From: Nostoc sp. FACHB-892
Lineage (GTDB): Bacteria; Cyanobacteriota; Cyanobacteriia; Cyanobacteriales; Nostocaceae
Reading direction: 5' to 3'
Assembly: GCF_014698795.1 (NCBI RefSeq)
Contig: NZ_JACJTR010000029.1
Coordinates: 32,577-96,576, forward strand
DNA: 64,000 nucleotides
Below the pieces are notes generated by a model. The model saw only the letters and a program-made list of their open reading frames with translations, was not told the DNA's origin and did not search any database. Of this stretch, positions 26,157 through 35,624 are shown piece by piece. The position numbers were made by a program, and so were the translations under genes. Numbering within the stretch: the stretch's first letter is position 1; each line of letters starts with the position of its first letter.

Positions 26157-27185
26157 ATGAAAATATTAGTAACTGGAACAGAAGGGTATCTAGGTTCATT
26201 ATTACCACCTCTGTTAATTGAACGGGGACATGAAGTTATCGGTCTAGATACCGGTTTCTATAAAGTTGGTTGGCTGTACAACGCTAATGGCGTGACACCC
26301 AAAACCCTCAACAAAGATATCCGCAACATTACCCCTGATGATTTGGAAGGTGTTGAAGCAATAGTTCACATGGCGGAACTATCTAACGACCCAGCCGGAC
26401 AATTAGCACCTAATATTACCTATGAAATTAATCATATAGGTTCAGTTCGTCTAGCTAGCCTAGCTAAGGCTATGGGTGTGCGCCGTTTTGTATATATGTC
26501 TTCGTGCAGCGTCTACGGTGTTGCTACCGCAGGTGATGTCACAGAAGAATCCCCAGTTAATCCCCAAACAGCCTACGCAGAATGCAAAACTCTTGTAGAA
26601 AGAGATGTCACACCACTCGCTGATGATGACTTCTCTCCCACTTTTATGCGGAATGCAACTGCCTTTGGTGCTTCTCCCAGAATGCGCTTTGATATTGTTT
26701 TAAACAACTTAGCAGGATTGGCATGGACTACCAAACAAATCAAAATGACCAGTGATGGCACACCCTGGCGGCCATTAGTCCACGCACTGGATATTTGCAA
26801 AGCAATAGTCTGCGCTTTGGAAGCACCACGCGACATTGTACATAACCAAATCTTCAACGTGGGAGATACAGCAAATAATTATCGCGTCAGAGAAATCGCG
26901 GAAATTATTGCTGATATTTTCCCAGATTGCAAATTGTCTTTTGGTGACAACGGCTCAGATAACCGCAGCTATCGGGTATCCTTCGAGAAAATCAACACAA
27001 TCCTACCTGGATTTAAGTGTGATTGGAATGCCCGACTTGGTGCCCAGCAGTTATTTGATTTATTCAGTCAAATACATATGGCTGAAGATACTTTCTTATT
27101 TAGAGGATTTACCCGCTTAAAACAGCTAGAGTATTTGATTCGTACTGAACAAATTGACAAAGATTTTTTCTGGAATAAAAAGTAG
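26157..27185 (+). CDS. NAD-dependent sugar epimerase/dehydratase (extended SDR)
   Basis: 342 residues. The Rossmann motif is MKILVTGTEGYLGS, with DLEGVEAIVHMAELS, the catalytic SSCSVYG and YAECK (YxxxK), and NVGDTANNYRVREIAEII. It acts on a nucleotide-sugar. In this cassette it could be the 4,6-dehydratase or a 4-epimerase/4-ketoreductase. It does not show the typical RfbG start, so the dehydratase assignment is open. The product would go to the methyltransferase and 3,5-epimerase encoded nearby. Confidence 0.88.
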   Translation: MKILVTGTEGYLGSLLPPLLIERGHEVIGLDTGFYKVGWLYNANGVTPKTLNKDIRNITPDDLEGVEAIVHMAELSNDPAGQLAPNITYEINHIGSVRLASLAKAMGVRRFVYMSSCSVYGVATAGDVTEESPVNPQTAYAECKTLVERDVTPLADDDFSPTFMRNATAFGASPRMRFDIVLNNLAGLAWTTKQIKMTSDGTPWRPLVHALDICKAIVCALEAPRDIVHNQIFNVGDTANNYRVREIAEIIADIFPDCKLSFGDNGSDNRSYRVSFEKINTILPGFKCDWNARLGAQQLFDLFSQIHMAEDTFLFRGFTRLKQLEYLIRTEQIDKDFFWNKK

Positions 27186-27296
27186 TTAAAGTTTCTTAGC
27201 AGTAGTGAACAAATAATTCAAGCTTCCGAATCAAAAAATTGTTGATTCGGACTTGTTTACCTATCAAATTATTTGCAAGTTAGTGAGTTGAAGTTT

Positions 27297-28565
27297 ATGG
27301 CGATCGCAAAATGTCGTTTCAGTGGTCAACCTCTGCACCAAACCTTTATTGATCTAGGAATGTCACCCTTAGCCAACGCTTATCTTAAAGCAGAACAGCT
27401 AAATAATGTCGAGAAATTTTATCCTCTCCACGCTTATGTTTCCGAAGACACTCTTTTAGTTCAACTAGAACAGTTTGAAACTCCAGATCATATTTTTAGC
27501 GACTATGCTTATTTTTCTTCCTACTCGGTAAGTTGGTTAAAACACGCCAAAGCTTACACCGAGATGATGGTAGAAAAGTTTGGTTTTAATCATCATAATC
27601 AAATTATTGAAATTGCCAGTAATGATGGCTACCTGCTGCAATATTTTTTAGAAAAGGGAATCCGAGTTTTAGGGATAGAACCAGCAGCAAATATAGCTAA
27701 GATAGCTCAAGAAAGAGGCATTCCTAGTATCAACAAGTTTTTTGGAGTTGAAACTGCCAAAGAACTAGTGATACAAGGAAAACTAGCTGACCTTTTGATA
27801 GGTAATAATGTTTTAGCTCATGTACCGGATCTAAACGATTTCATTGCTGGGATGAAAATCATCCTCAAGCCGAATGGCATTTTGACGATGGAATTTCCTC
27901 ACATTTTGCAACTTATTCAACAAAATCAGTTTGATACTATTTATCACGAGCATTTTTCTTATTTCTCATTCCTAAGTATCGAAAAAATTTTTGCAGCACA
28001 CAACTTGCAGCTTTTTGACGTAGAGGAATTATCAACTCATGGGGGTTCATTAAGGATTTATGCTAAACATGATAATGCTGATAATCACAGCATTAGTGAA
28101 CGAGTTAGCCATTTGAAAGCAAAAGAAATCGCTGCTGGACTACATCAGATAAAGACTTACATTACATTTACAGAAAAAGTTAAAGAAACAAAGCGCAAGC
28201 TATTAAATTTTATTTTGACGGCTAAAGCAGAAGGTAAATCAATCGCTGGTTATGGCGCACCTGCTAAAGGCAATACATTGCTCAATTACTGTGGTATTGG
28301 TAAAGATTTTATCGATTATACAGTAGATTGCAGTCCTTATAAACAAGGCTTATTTTTACCTGGAACTCATATTCCCATCTTTGAACCAGACAGAATCCGC
28401 GAAACTAAACCAGATTATGTCCTAATCTTACCTTGGAATCTCAAGGAAGAAATTATGGAACAAATGGCATTTATTGGCGAGTGGGGTGGACAGTTTGTAG
28501 TGCCAATTCCTGAAGTAAAAACTTATCCATGTCTTATTCCGGATAGGGTTTTAATAGCATCGTAA
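27297..28565 (+). CDS. NDP-hexose C-methyltransferase family protein
   Basis: 422 residues from ATG 27297; TTG 27273 is less likely. Layout: an N-terminal zinc-binding domain, here with CRFSGQPL and lacking the usual full Cys set; SAM-binding IIEIASNDGYLLQYF (about 100-115); and a C-terminal Methyltransf_14-type domain with AGYGAPAKGNTLLNYC and VDCSPYKQGLFLPGTHIPI. This architecture is that of TylC3-like sugar C-methyltransferases, which add a methyl branch to 4-keto deoxysugars. It suggests a branched deoxysugar in the polysaccharide. Confidence 0.9.
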   Translation: MAIAKCRFSGQPLHQTFIDLGMSPLANAYLKAEQLNNVEKFYPLHAYVSEDTLLVQLEQFETPDHIFSDYAYFSSYSVSWLKHAKAYTEMMVEKFGFNHHNQIIEIASNDGYLLQYFLEKGIRVLGIEPAANIAKIAQERGIPSINKFFGVETAKELVIQGKLADLLIGNNVLAHVPDLNDFIAGMKIILKPNGILTMEFPHILQLIQQNQFDTIYHEHFSYFSFLSIEKIFAAHNLQLFDVEELSTHGGSLRIYAKHDNADNHSISERVSHLKAKEIAAGLHQIKTYITFTEKVKETKRKLLNFILTAKAEGKSIAGYGAPAKGNTLLNYCGIGKDFIDYTVDCSPYKQGLFLPGTHIPIFEPDRIRETKPDYVLILPWNLKEEIMEQMAFIGEWGGQFVVPIPEVKTYPCLIPDRVLIAS

Positions 28566-28810
28566 TTACTAATTATAAATCAAAAAACTGCTTATTATTA
28601 ACATAGGTTAATCAGATAATAATAAGCAATATTTAAGCGATTTCCAAATATAAAACATCAAAAAATAGCTTTTTGGAATCGTTGGAAATTAATTACAAGG
28701 TGTATCTACTATAAATTCTTGCCATAAAACACAAAAGAATAGACTGAGAAGCAGCTTATTAGTTACTAAGCTACTGTTAATACCTTCTTAACTACAGATT
28801 AGAGTTTAAT

Positions 28811-29815
28811 ATGAAACTGCTGACTATTGCCATTCCTACATTTAATCGTGCCCAACTTCTAGATAAACAACTTACTTGGTTATCTCAAGCTATTAAAGGT
28901 TTTGAAGACTACTGTGAAATTTTAGTTTCTGATAATTGTTCAACAGACAATACTCAAGAGGTGATTCAAAAATGGCAAGCAACACTTAGCAATCTCACAT
29001 TTAAATCAAATAAAAATTTAAAGAACTTAGGCGTAGTGAAAAATATTATGTACTGCCTAAATTCTGCAACAACAAAATATGTTTGGACAATTGGTGATGA
29101 TGACCCAATTCAAGATAGAACCATTGCTTATGTGATTAGCAAACTCAAGCAGCATGAAAATTTATCATTATTGTTCCTCAACTTTTCCGGTCGGAACCAA
29201 ATTACTGGTGAACCAGTCCACCCACCAACAATTGTTGGTAATCGCTGGTTTGACATAGATAGTGAAGATGGTGATGGCGATGGTAAAGCTATATTTGAAC
29301 ATTGTTTCTCAAAAAGTGTTGGTGCGGTCATTTTTTTAACTGCTACAGTCTACCGCACTGACCTAGTAAAACGCGCTCTACAAAATTGGCAAGATGCTGA
29401 AAATAACTGGATATCTTTAGCATATTTAGCCGGATATTGTGCTGCCAATGGTAGCGTAATCGTGACTAAAGAAACTTATTTAGAATGTATTGTTGGTGTG
29501 AGCTATTGGCAGAAGGAACCAAAGTCTGCGCTGTTAATGCAATACAAACACATACCCGAAGTGATTTTGAAATTGGAGAAAAGTGGATATTCTAAGCAGT
29601 TTTGTAGACGGATGCTTTTGCAGAACAGTAAAGAAGTTAATTTGAAAGTTTTTTTAGGTGCTTTAAGAAGATGGCCTATGTCTGCCATCAAAACAGTAGT
29701 TCCATTTTTGGCTTTAGTCAGTTTGTGCGCTTTTGATTTGATGGTTTCTAAAGAATTCGGGTTAACAGAATCAAGTGAAACCCCTACTCAAGAAATACGT
29801 AACTATAAATCATAA
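28811..29815 (+). CDS. Family 2 glycosyltransferase
   Basis: 334 residues, GT-A fold. LTIAIPTFNRAQLLDKQL is the nucleotide-binding start, EILVSDNCSTDNT follows, and the metal-binding acidic motif is in WTIGDDDPI. The C-terminus has a weakly hydrophobic stretch (VVPFLALVSLCAF) that may touch the membrane. It transfers a sugar to the growing repeat unit; donor and acceptor are unknown. A 245-base spacer without a gene precedes it. Confidence 0.9.
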   Translation: MKLLTIAIPTFNRAQLLDKQLTWLSQAIKGFEDYCEILVSDNCSTDNTQEVIQKWQATLSNLTFKSNKNLKNLGVVKNIMYCLNSATTKYVWTIGDDDPIQDRTIAYVISKLKQHENLSLLFLNFSGRNQITGEPVHPPTIVGNRWFDIDSEDGDGDGKAIFEHCFSKSVGAVIFLTATVYRTDLVKRALQNWQDAENNWISLAYLAGYCAANGSVIVTKETYLECIVGVSYWQKEPKSALLMQYKHIPEVILKLEKSGYSKQFCRRMLLQNSKEVNLKVFLGALRRWPMSAIKTVVPFLALVSLCAFDLMVSKEFGLTESSETPTQEIRNYKS

Positions 29816-29865
29816 ACTACTAAGTTCGGGTCAAATAAACATCGTGATTAAAAGGTATTTACGCT

Positions 29866-30717
29866 ATGCTTGCTGCTATTAAACGTAAAATAACTACACT
29901 GCATTCTGATTTTGAATATTACGTAGCCCGTTGGAAGCATAGCAGAAATTTGCCAGCATTAGAAGGACGCGATCGCAACATCCTTAATGCTCTCAAAAAA
30001 GATGGTGTTTGCATCACAACATTAGCAGAATTAGGGTTAAATTCTAGCTCCGAACTGCTCAAAGCTGCTTATCATCAATTGTCTCAGATGGAAAATCCCA
30101 ACAACGACCATCTAGATGAAAGGTTGCCACAAATTTACACAGTTACAGGTTTACCAGAATTTTATGCCTGGGGGATAGAGAAAAGACTACTAAACATCAT
30201 CGAAAATTACATTGGTCTTCCTGTTGCTTTTCATGGTGTACATTTACGCAAAGATTTCAAGAGTAAACATCAGTTTGGGACGCTCCTATGGCATAGCGAT
30301 GCCGAAGACCGCCGGATTATCAAAATCTTTATTTACTTGAATGATGTAGAAGAAAAAACTGGGCCTTTTGAATATATTCCCCGCTCTTTAACTTCCTTAT
30401 TTAGTTGGAATTATATTCAACTTTACTACAAACTTTGGAAGTCAAGCTATATGGGTATCGACGATGAACAAGTAAAATCAGTCATCCCCAAATCAGCTTG
30501 GAAATCCTGCCCAGGCCCAGCAGGTACAGTCATTATTGTAGATACGAAAAATGCCTTGCATCACGGCACAGTCCGCACAGAAGACAGATCAACACTGTTC
30601 TTTTGTTACACCGCCAATCCCCCCGAACGACCAGACCTCTGTACCCAATACTGGGATGATACTTATCCCAGAGTAGAGTTACCTTCTGCATCAGATGAAG
30701 TTAAAGTTCCGATTTAG
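29866..30717 (+). CDS. Phytanoyl-CoA dioxygenase-like (2OG-Fe(II)) protein
   Basis: 283 residues. The iron-binding facial triad is visible: HSD in LLWHSDAEDRR (His about 143, Asp about 145) and the distal His in ALHHGTVRTEDRSTLFF, with Arg to bind 2-oxoglutarate. IKIFIYLNDVEEKTGPFEYI is the conserved double-stranded beta-helix core. It is likely to hydroxylate or oxidise a sugar or lipid-linked intermediate of the island. Such oxygenases occur in several polysaccharide loci, but the substrate is not predictable. Confidence 0.88.
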   Translation: MLAAIKRKITTLHSDFEYYVARWKHSRNLPALEGRDRNILNALKKDGVCITTLAELGLNSSSELLKAAYHQLSQMENPNNDHLDERLPQIYTVTGLPEFYAWGIEKRLLNIIENYIGLPVAFHGVHLRKDFKSKHQFGTLLWHSDAEDRRIIKIFIYLNDVEEKTGPFEYIPRSLTSLFSWNYIQLYYKLWKSSYMGIDDEQVKSVIPKSAWKSCPGPAGTVIIVDTKNALHHGTVRTEDRSTLFFCYTANPPERPDLCTQYWDDTYPRVELPSASDEVKVPI

Positions 30718-30793
30718 TCACCTTTTATAGGTTATTAAATCTCCATTCATTGCTGTTATTTTCTGTACTCAATATTCATCTTAAATAAATCAC

Positions 30794-31342
30794 ATGATTT
30801 TCACCGAAACCGCACTCAAAGACGCATTCATTATTGACTTACAAGAAAAACCAGACCACCGTGGTTTTTTTGCTCGGTCTTTCTGCGCTCAAGAATTTGA
30901 AGCACACGGATTGAAGCCAACAGTAGCCCAATGTAACCTGTCTTTTAACTATAAAAAAGGCACTATTCGGGGAATGCACTATCAAATTCTGCCAGCAGCA
31001 GAAACAAAATTAATTCGCTGTACTAAAGGTGCAATCTATGACGTAATTATTGATATGCGTCCTGAATCTCCTACTTTTTTATCACATATTGGTGTAGAAC
31101 TCACTCCAGAAAACCGCCGCGCCTTGTATGTTCCAGAAATGTTTGCTCATGGTTATCAAGCACTCGCAGATGAAACCGAAGTTGTATATCAAGTAGGTGA
31201 ATTTTACACCCCAGGCTATGAGAGAGGGCTACGTTATGATGACCCATTCTTTGCCATTGATTGGCCTCTAGATGTGACTGAAATTTCTGAGAAAGATTTA
31301 AATTGGCCTTTGTTGAGAATGATGACTGTTGGAGCAAAATAG
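30794..31342 (+). CDS. rfbC: dTDP-4-dehydrorhamnose 3,5-epimerase family protein
   Basis: 182 residues, full RmlC length. Cupin fold motifs are DHRGFFARSFCAQEFEAHG, CNLSFNYKKGTIRGMHYQ with the catalytic His, AIYDVIIDMRPESPTF, and VPEMFAHGYQALADETEVVYQ with the second His and Tyr. It epimerises 4-keto-6-deoxy nucleotide sugars at C3 and/or C5. As the island makes CDP-glucose, the natural substrate may be a CDP rather than a dTDP sugar. Confidence 0.93.
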   Translation: MIFTETALKDAFIIDLQEKPDHRGFFARSFCAQEFEAHGLKPTVAQCNLSFNYKKGTIRGMHYQILPAAETKLIRCTKGAIYDVIIDMRPESPTFLSHIGVELTPENRRALYVPEMFAHGYQALADETEVVYQVGEFYTPGYERGLRYDDPFFAIDWPLDVTEISEKDLNWPLLRMMTVGAK

Positions 31343-31398
31343 CTGTTTTAAACTGGTAACTACTCTCTGTTTAACTTCACAATTACAAGAGGTATCCA

Positions 31399-32655
31399 AT
31401 GCCAAATAATACTCTAACCCATCTAAGCAATTCTATCAATTCGTTGTTCAAAAAAGTAGCAACTCGCATTGATTATATCAAAGGCTTAAAAGTTGTTTCA
31501 CTCAAACCAAATCAGCCTTCTAGAGGTAATGTACTTTTTTCTTACCGGATTGAGCCATTCCTGTTAAAAGCTGGTCAGGTCATACCCCATGACCACACTT
31601 GTTATTGGGAAGTTTGGCGGATGGTGCAAACATTTTTGGATCTTGGTTATAACGTTGATGCCATCCAATTCTATAATGATGAATTCGTTCCTGAAAAAGA
31701 TTACGCATTTTTCGTTGATGTCCGTCATAGGATGCAAGAACTAGCACCAAAACTCAATAAAGATTGTGTGAAAATTTTCCACGTTGATATTGCTAATATG
31801 GTGTTTCGGAATGCGGCTGAATGCAATAGACATTTAGAATTACAACAAAGGCGAGGTATTACTCTTTGTCCACAGCGATATGAAGTGCCTAATTTGGGAA
31901 TTGAATATGCAGATTATGGCATAGTTTTAGGTAATGAATTTACTATCAATACCTTCAAGTACGCTAACAAACCGATTTATCGTGTACCCCTTTCTAATCC
32001 TACCGTCTATCCTTGGCCAGAACAAAAGGATTTTGATGCTGTCAGAAAGAATTTTTTATGGTTTGCTAGTCACGGCTTTGTTCATAAAGGGCTTGATTTA
32101 GTTTTAGAAGCCTTTGCACAAATGCCAGATTTTCATTTAACAGTTTGTGGGCCAATTAATAAGGAACCAGAATTTGAACAAGCTTTTCATCAAGAGCTTT
32201 ATGAAACACCCAATATACATACTTATGGTTGGATTGATGTTATGAGTTCTGAGTTTATAGAAGTTACCAATAATTGTATTGGTACTGTGTTTGTTTCAGC
32301 AGCAGAAGGTGGAGCAGGCAGCGTTATCACTTGTATGCATACAGGGTTAATCCCGATAGTCAATTATGAAGCTAGTGTTGATGTGCATGACGATTACGGT
32401 GTGCTATTAAAGAATTCTTTGATCGCAGAAATTCAATCGGCAGTTAGAAGAATTTCTAATTTGCCTCTAGAAGACCTGAAAAGTATGTCTCGCAAAGCAT
32501 GGGAATATGTAAGAGCAAATCATACTAAAGATAACTTTGCTAAAGTTTACCGAAATACTATAGAGCAAATTATTAAGAATCACAGTCAGAAAAAGCAGAC
32601 ATCTAGCAAACAACTGGTTAGTAGCGATGCCTCCGGCGGGCTACGCCTACGCTAA
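31399..32655 (+). CDS. Glycosyltransferase (GT-B fold, GT1/GT4-like)
   Basis: 418 residues. The C-terminal half has FASHGFVHKGLDLVLEAF, FHLTVCGPINKEPEF and an acidic segment, SAAEGGAGSVI, in the place of the EX7E sugar-nucleotide site. The N-terminal half carries FSYRIEPFLLKAGQVIPHDH. The last residues (SSDASGGLRLR) are encoded by a dispersed cyanobacterial repeat (32620-32655), so the native C-terminus has been extended or replaced. Confidence 0.8.
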   Translation: MPNNTLTHLSNSINSLFKKVATRIDYIKGLKVVSLKPNQPSRGNVLFSYRIEPFLLKAGQVIPHDHTCYWEVWRMVQTFLDLGYNVDAIQFYNDEFVPEKDYAFFVDVRHRMQELAPKLNKDCVKIFHVDIANMVFRNAAECNRHLELQQRRGITLCPQRYEVPNLGIEYADYGIVLGNEFTINTFKYANKPIYRVPLSNPTVYPWPEQKDFDAVRKNFLWFASHGFVHKGLDLVLEAFAQMPDFHLTVCGPINKEPEFEQAFHQELYETPNIHTYGWIDVMSSEFIEVTNNCIGTVFVSAAEGGAGSVITCMHTGLIPIVNYEASVDVHDDYGVLLKNSLIAEIQSAVRRISNLPLEDLKSMSRKAWEYVRANHTKDNFAKVYRNTIEQIIKNHSQKKQTSSKQLVSSDASGGLRLR

Positions 32656-32658
32656 CAC
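32620..32658. repeat. Dispersed GCGATGCCTCCGGCGGGCTACGCC repeat at a gene end
   Basis: GCGATGCCTCCGGCGGGCTA and the following CGCCTACGCTAAC match the interspersed repeat seen in many Nostocales spacers. It encodes the final residues and stop of the upstream glycosyltransferase. A related copy lies near 35510-35560. Confidence 0.65.
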
Positions 32659-32765
32659 CAATTCACTATGAAAATGTACTTAGTATTTAGTTTTAAAAAA
32701 CTATTAAGTGCAAGTTTATAGGGAATTTGTATCACAACCAACAGTTATAAAAAGGAGTTTAGTTC

Positions 32766-34079
32766 ATGATTATTATCGATCGCGCCTTACAAGCCAGAGC
32801 AGCAGCAGGAAATCCTATTAAAGTGGGAATGATTGGTGCTGGTTTCATGGGTAGAGGAATTGCCAACCAAATTGTTAATTCCGTGCCAGGGATGGAGTTA
32901 GTTGCTATCTCCAATCGCAAGATTGATGCAGCCAAACAAGCTTATTCGGAAGCAGGAATTGAAGATATTCAAGTTGTTGCAACTGTCAGCGAATTAGAAA
33001 ATGCGATCGCAAACGGTAAATATGCAGTCACAGAAGACGCTAAGTTACTGTGTCAGGCTGAGGGCATCGAGGCCATAATCGAAGTCACAGGAGCAGTGGA
33101 ATTTGGCGCTCACATAGTTATGGAAGCGATCGCCCATTGCAAACATGTGATTATGATGAATGCCGAACTCGACGGCACTATTGGCCCCATCCTAAAAGTC
33201 TATGCTGACAAAGCAGGTGTGATTCTCAGCGCCTGTGATGGCGATCAGCCAGGGGTGCAAATGAACCTCTACCGCTTTGTAAAAAGCATTGGTTTAACTC
33301 CGTTATTATGCGGTAACATTAAAGGACTCCAAGACCCCTATCGCAATCCCACCACCCAGGAAGGATTTGCTAAACGTTGGGGTCAAAAGCCCCACATGGT
33401 GGCTAGCTTCGCAGACGGAACCAAGATTTCCTTTGAGCAAGCGATCGTTGCCAATGCCACAGGGATGAAAGTCGCCAAACGGGGAATGTTGGGATATGAC
33501 TTCAACGGTTCTGTCGATGAAATGACCCAGCTATATGATGTTGAACAACTCAAAGAACTGGGCGGCATTGTCGATTATGTAGTTGGAGCAAAACCAGGCC
33601 CAGGCGTATATGTATTTGCCACTCACGACGACCCCAAGCAACGCCACTATCTCAACTTATACAAATTAGGCGAAGGCCCACTTTACAGCTTCTATACTCC
33701 TTATCACCTCTGTCATTTTGAAGTTCCACTGTCTGTAGCGCGTGCTGTCCTGTTCGGTGATGCTGTTATGTCTCCACTAGCAGGTCCCTTAGTAGATGTT
33801 GTCACCACTGCCAAAATCGACCTGAAAGCTGGAGAAACACTGGATGGCATCGGTTACTACATGACCTACGGACAATGTGAGAATTCCAATATCGTCCAAC
33901 AGCAAAATCTTCTACCAATTGGTTTAGCCGAAGGATGTCGCCTGAAACGGGATATTAATAAGGATCAAGTCCTCACTTATGAGGATGTAGAATTACCTGA
34001 AGGCAGACTTTGCGACCAATTAAGAACTGAGCAAAACACTTATTTCGCCCCAGAAAAAATCTTGGTAGCAGTTAGGTAA
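32766..34079 (+). CDS. Homoserine-dehydrogenase-like NAD(P) oxidoreductase with SAF domain (COG4091 type)
   Basis: 437 residues from an ATG behind AAGGAG. The Rossmann motif is KVGMIGAGFMGRGIANQI (about 19-36). Central conserved segments include ACDGDQPGVQMNLYRF and GNIKGLQDPYRNPTTQEGFA. The C-terminal SAF-type domain reads LPIGLAEGCRLKRDINKDQVLTYEDV. Homologues sit beside cytidylyltransferase, C-methyltransferase and epimerase genes in sugar clusters. A role in reducing a keto-sugar is inferred from context. Confidence 0.85.
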   Translation: MIIIDRALQARAAAGNPIKVGMIGAGFMGRGIANQIVNSVPGMELVAISNRKIDAAKQAYSEAGIEDIQVVATVSELENAIANGKYAVTEDAKLLCQAEGIEAIIEVTGAVEFGAHIVMEAIAHCKHVIMMNAELDGTIGPILKVYADKAGVILSACDGDQPGVQMNLYRFVKSIGLTPLLCGNIKGLQDPYRNPTTQEGFAKRWGQKPHMVASFADGTKISFEQAIVANATGMKVAKRGMLGYDFNGSVDEMTQLYDVEQLKELGGIVDYVVGAKPGPGVYVFATHDDPKQRHYLNLYKLGEGPLYSFYTPYHLCHFEVPLSVARAVLFGDAVMSPLAGPLVDVVTTAKIDLKAGETLDGIGYYMTYGQCENSNIVQQQNLLPIGLAEGCRLKRDINKDQVLTYEDVELPEGRLCDQLRTEQNTYFAPEKILVAVR

Positions 34080-34101
34080 TAGCGACAAATAAATTGGCTG
34101 T

Positions 34102-34125
34102 AGGGGCGTACAGCTGTACGCCCCT
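34102..34125. repeat. Perfect 24-bp palindrome AGGGGCGTACAG/CTGTACGCCCCT
   Basis: A completely self-complementary sequence 22 bases after the oxidoreductase stop. The same theme recurs at 37947-37970 and 41225-41250, each time shortly after a gene of the island. It may act as a transcript-end hairpin. A CCCCCTT-TTT-AAGGGGG hairpin repeat follows at 34161-34177. No gene lies in 34080-34355. Confidence 0.75.
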
Positions 34126-34355
34126 TCCGTTTCGGAAAAATCCCCCCCCGCCTGCGGCGACCCCCTTTTTAAGGGGGTGAAAATTACAAAGAGCAAGCCT
34201 TTTTAAGGGGGTTGGGGGGATCTCCGAGGCCCCTAGCTACGTATTTGTCGCAAAAAAAAGAGGATAGGAAGCTATACTGCGGGACACTAAAGTTGTTGAT
34301 ATTAACTTGCTGGGGAGCGTTGAAACAAACCTGATCGAAACTTTAGGTCAAATTC

Positions 34356-35456
34356 ATGAAAATTGCTCTAGTCCACGATTATCTAACCCAGCGAGGTGGG
34401 GCAGAGCGTGTATTTGAACTGCTTTGTAAGCGTTATCCTGAAGCAGACATTTTCACATCTCTGTACGATCCACAAAAAACTATTGATCTAGGCGATCGCA
34501 TAGTCAACACAACATTCTTGCAAAAAATTCCTGGTGCAGCAAAACATTTCAGGTCAATGGCTCCTCTATATTTTCCTGCCTTTCGTGCCTTGGATTTGCA
34601 AGACTACGATTTAATTATTAGCAGTAGCACCAGCTTTGCCAAAGCAGTGCGAAAAAAGCCAAATGCCCGCCACGTTTGCTTTTGCCATAATGTCACCCGT
34701 TTCTTATGGGATACAGCAACTTATTTAAGAGAGTACGGAGACTATAGATATTTTGCTCCTTTAATCGAACAAGTATTTCAACTAATGAGAAAGGTAGACC
34801 TGAAATATGCACAGGAACCTGACCTTTACATTGCTAATTCTAGTGTTGTTGCCCGCCGTATTGAAAGTATTTATGGCAAAAAGGCAATGATGGTGAACTA
34901 TCCAATTGATACTAGTAAATTTCTTTTTTCCGATATAAAAGATGAATATTATCTGGCCTCAGCCCGAATGATCAGCTATAAACGCCTTGATATCATAGTC
35001 GAAGCTTTTAATTGGTTAGGATGGCGGTTATTAATATCAGGTGACGGGCCAGAACAAGCACGGTTAAAATCTAAAGCATTACAAAATATTGAATTCTTGG
35101 GACACGTAAGTGATAGAACCCGCAAAGACTTGTTTTCCAAAGCCAAGTCTATTATTGTCGCAGCCTTAGAAGATTACGGATTAGTTCCAGTAGAGGCTAA
35201 TGCTAGCGGCACACCAGTCATCGCCTATGGAGCAGGTGGAGTATTAGATACTCAAATACCAGGTGAAACAGGAGTCTTTTTCAAAAGGCAAACACCCGAA
35301 TCTCTACAAATTGCATTACTAGAAGCCAATGGCATCTCTTGGGATTACGATCGCATCCGTCATCATGCAGTAGCAAACTTTTCGGAAAATGCATTCTTTG
35401 GGAAAGTTGAGCAAATTATTAACCAAGCTTGTGGTCTGCATCAAATATTCATTTGA
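34356..35456 (+). CDS. Glycosyltransferase family 4
   Basis: 366 residues, GT-B. It starts MKIALVHDYLTQRGGAERVF, a typical GT4 mannosyltransferase-like opening. FCHNVTRFLWD and LYIANSSVVARRIESIYGK follow. The nucleotide-sugar half has ARMISYKRLDIIVEAF, LLISGDGPEQARLK and EDYGLVPVEANASGTPVIAY with the EX7E acids. It is predicted to add a sugar to the lipid-linked repeat unit at the cytoplasmic face. Confidence 0.92.
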   Translation: MKIALVHDYLTQRGGAERVFELLCKRYPEADIFTSLYDPQKTIDLGDRIVNTTFLQKIPGAAKHFRSMAPLYFPAFRALDLQDYDLIISSSTSFAKAVRKKPNARHVCFCHNVTRFLWDTATYLREYGDYRYFAPLIEQVFQLMRKVDLKYAQEPDLYIANSSVVARRIESIYGKKAMMVNYPIDTSKFLFSDIKDEYYLASARMISYKRLDIIVEAFNWLGWRLLISGDGPEQARLKSKALQNIEFLGHVSDRTRKDLFSKAKSIIVAALEDYGLVPVEANASGTPVIAYGAGGVLDTQIPGETGVFFKRQTPESLQIALLEANGISWDYDRIRHHAVANFSENAFFGKVEQIINQACGLHQIFI

Positions 35457-35624
35457 TTTCTGAATCTCTTCCCACTATAAGATTACCTATTTATTTTTCT
35501 CTCCTGCTCGTTAGCGGAAGCCTCTGTCTGCGACACGCTACGCGAACGCACAGAAGGCGGTTCGGAAAAAGAATAGGTATCGGAGAATCTCTTAGCGTAA
35601 GTCTTGAAGACAAGGATAATAAAA

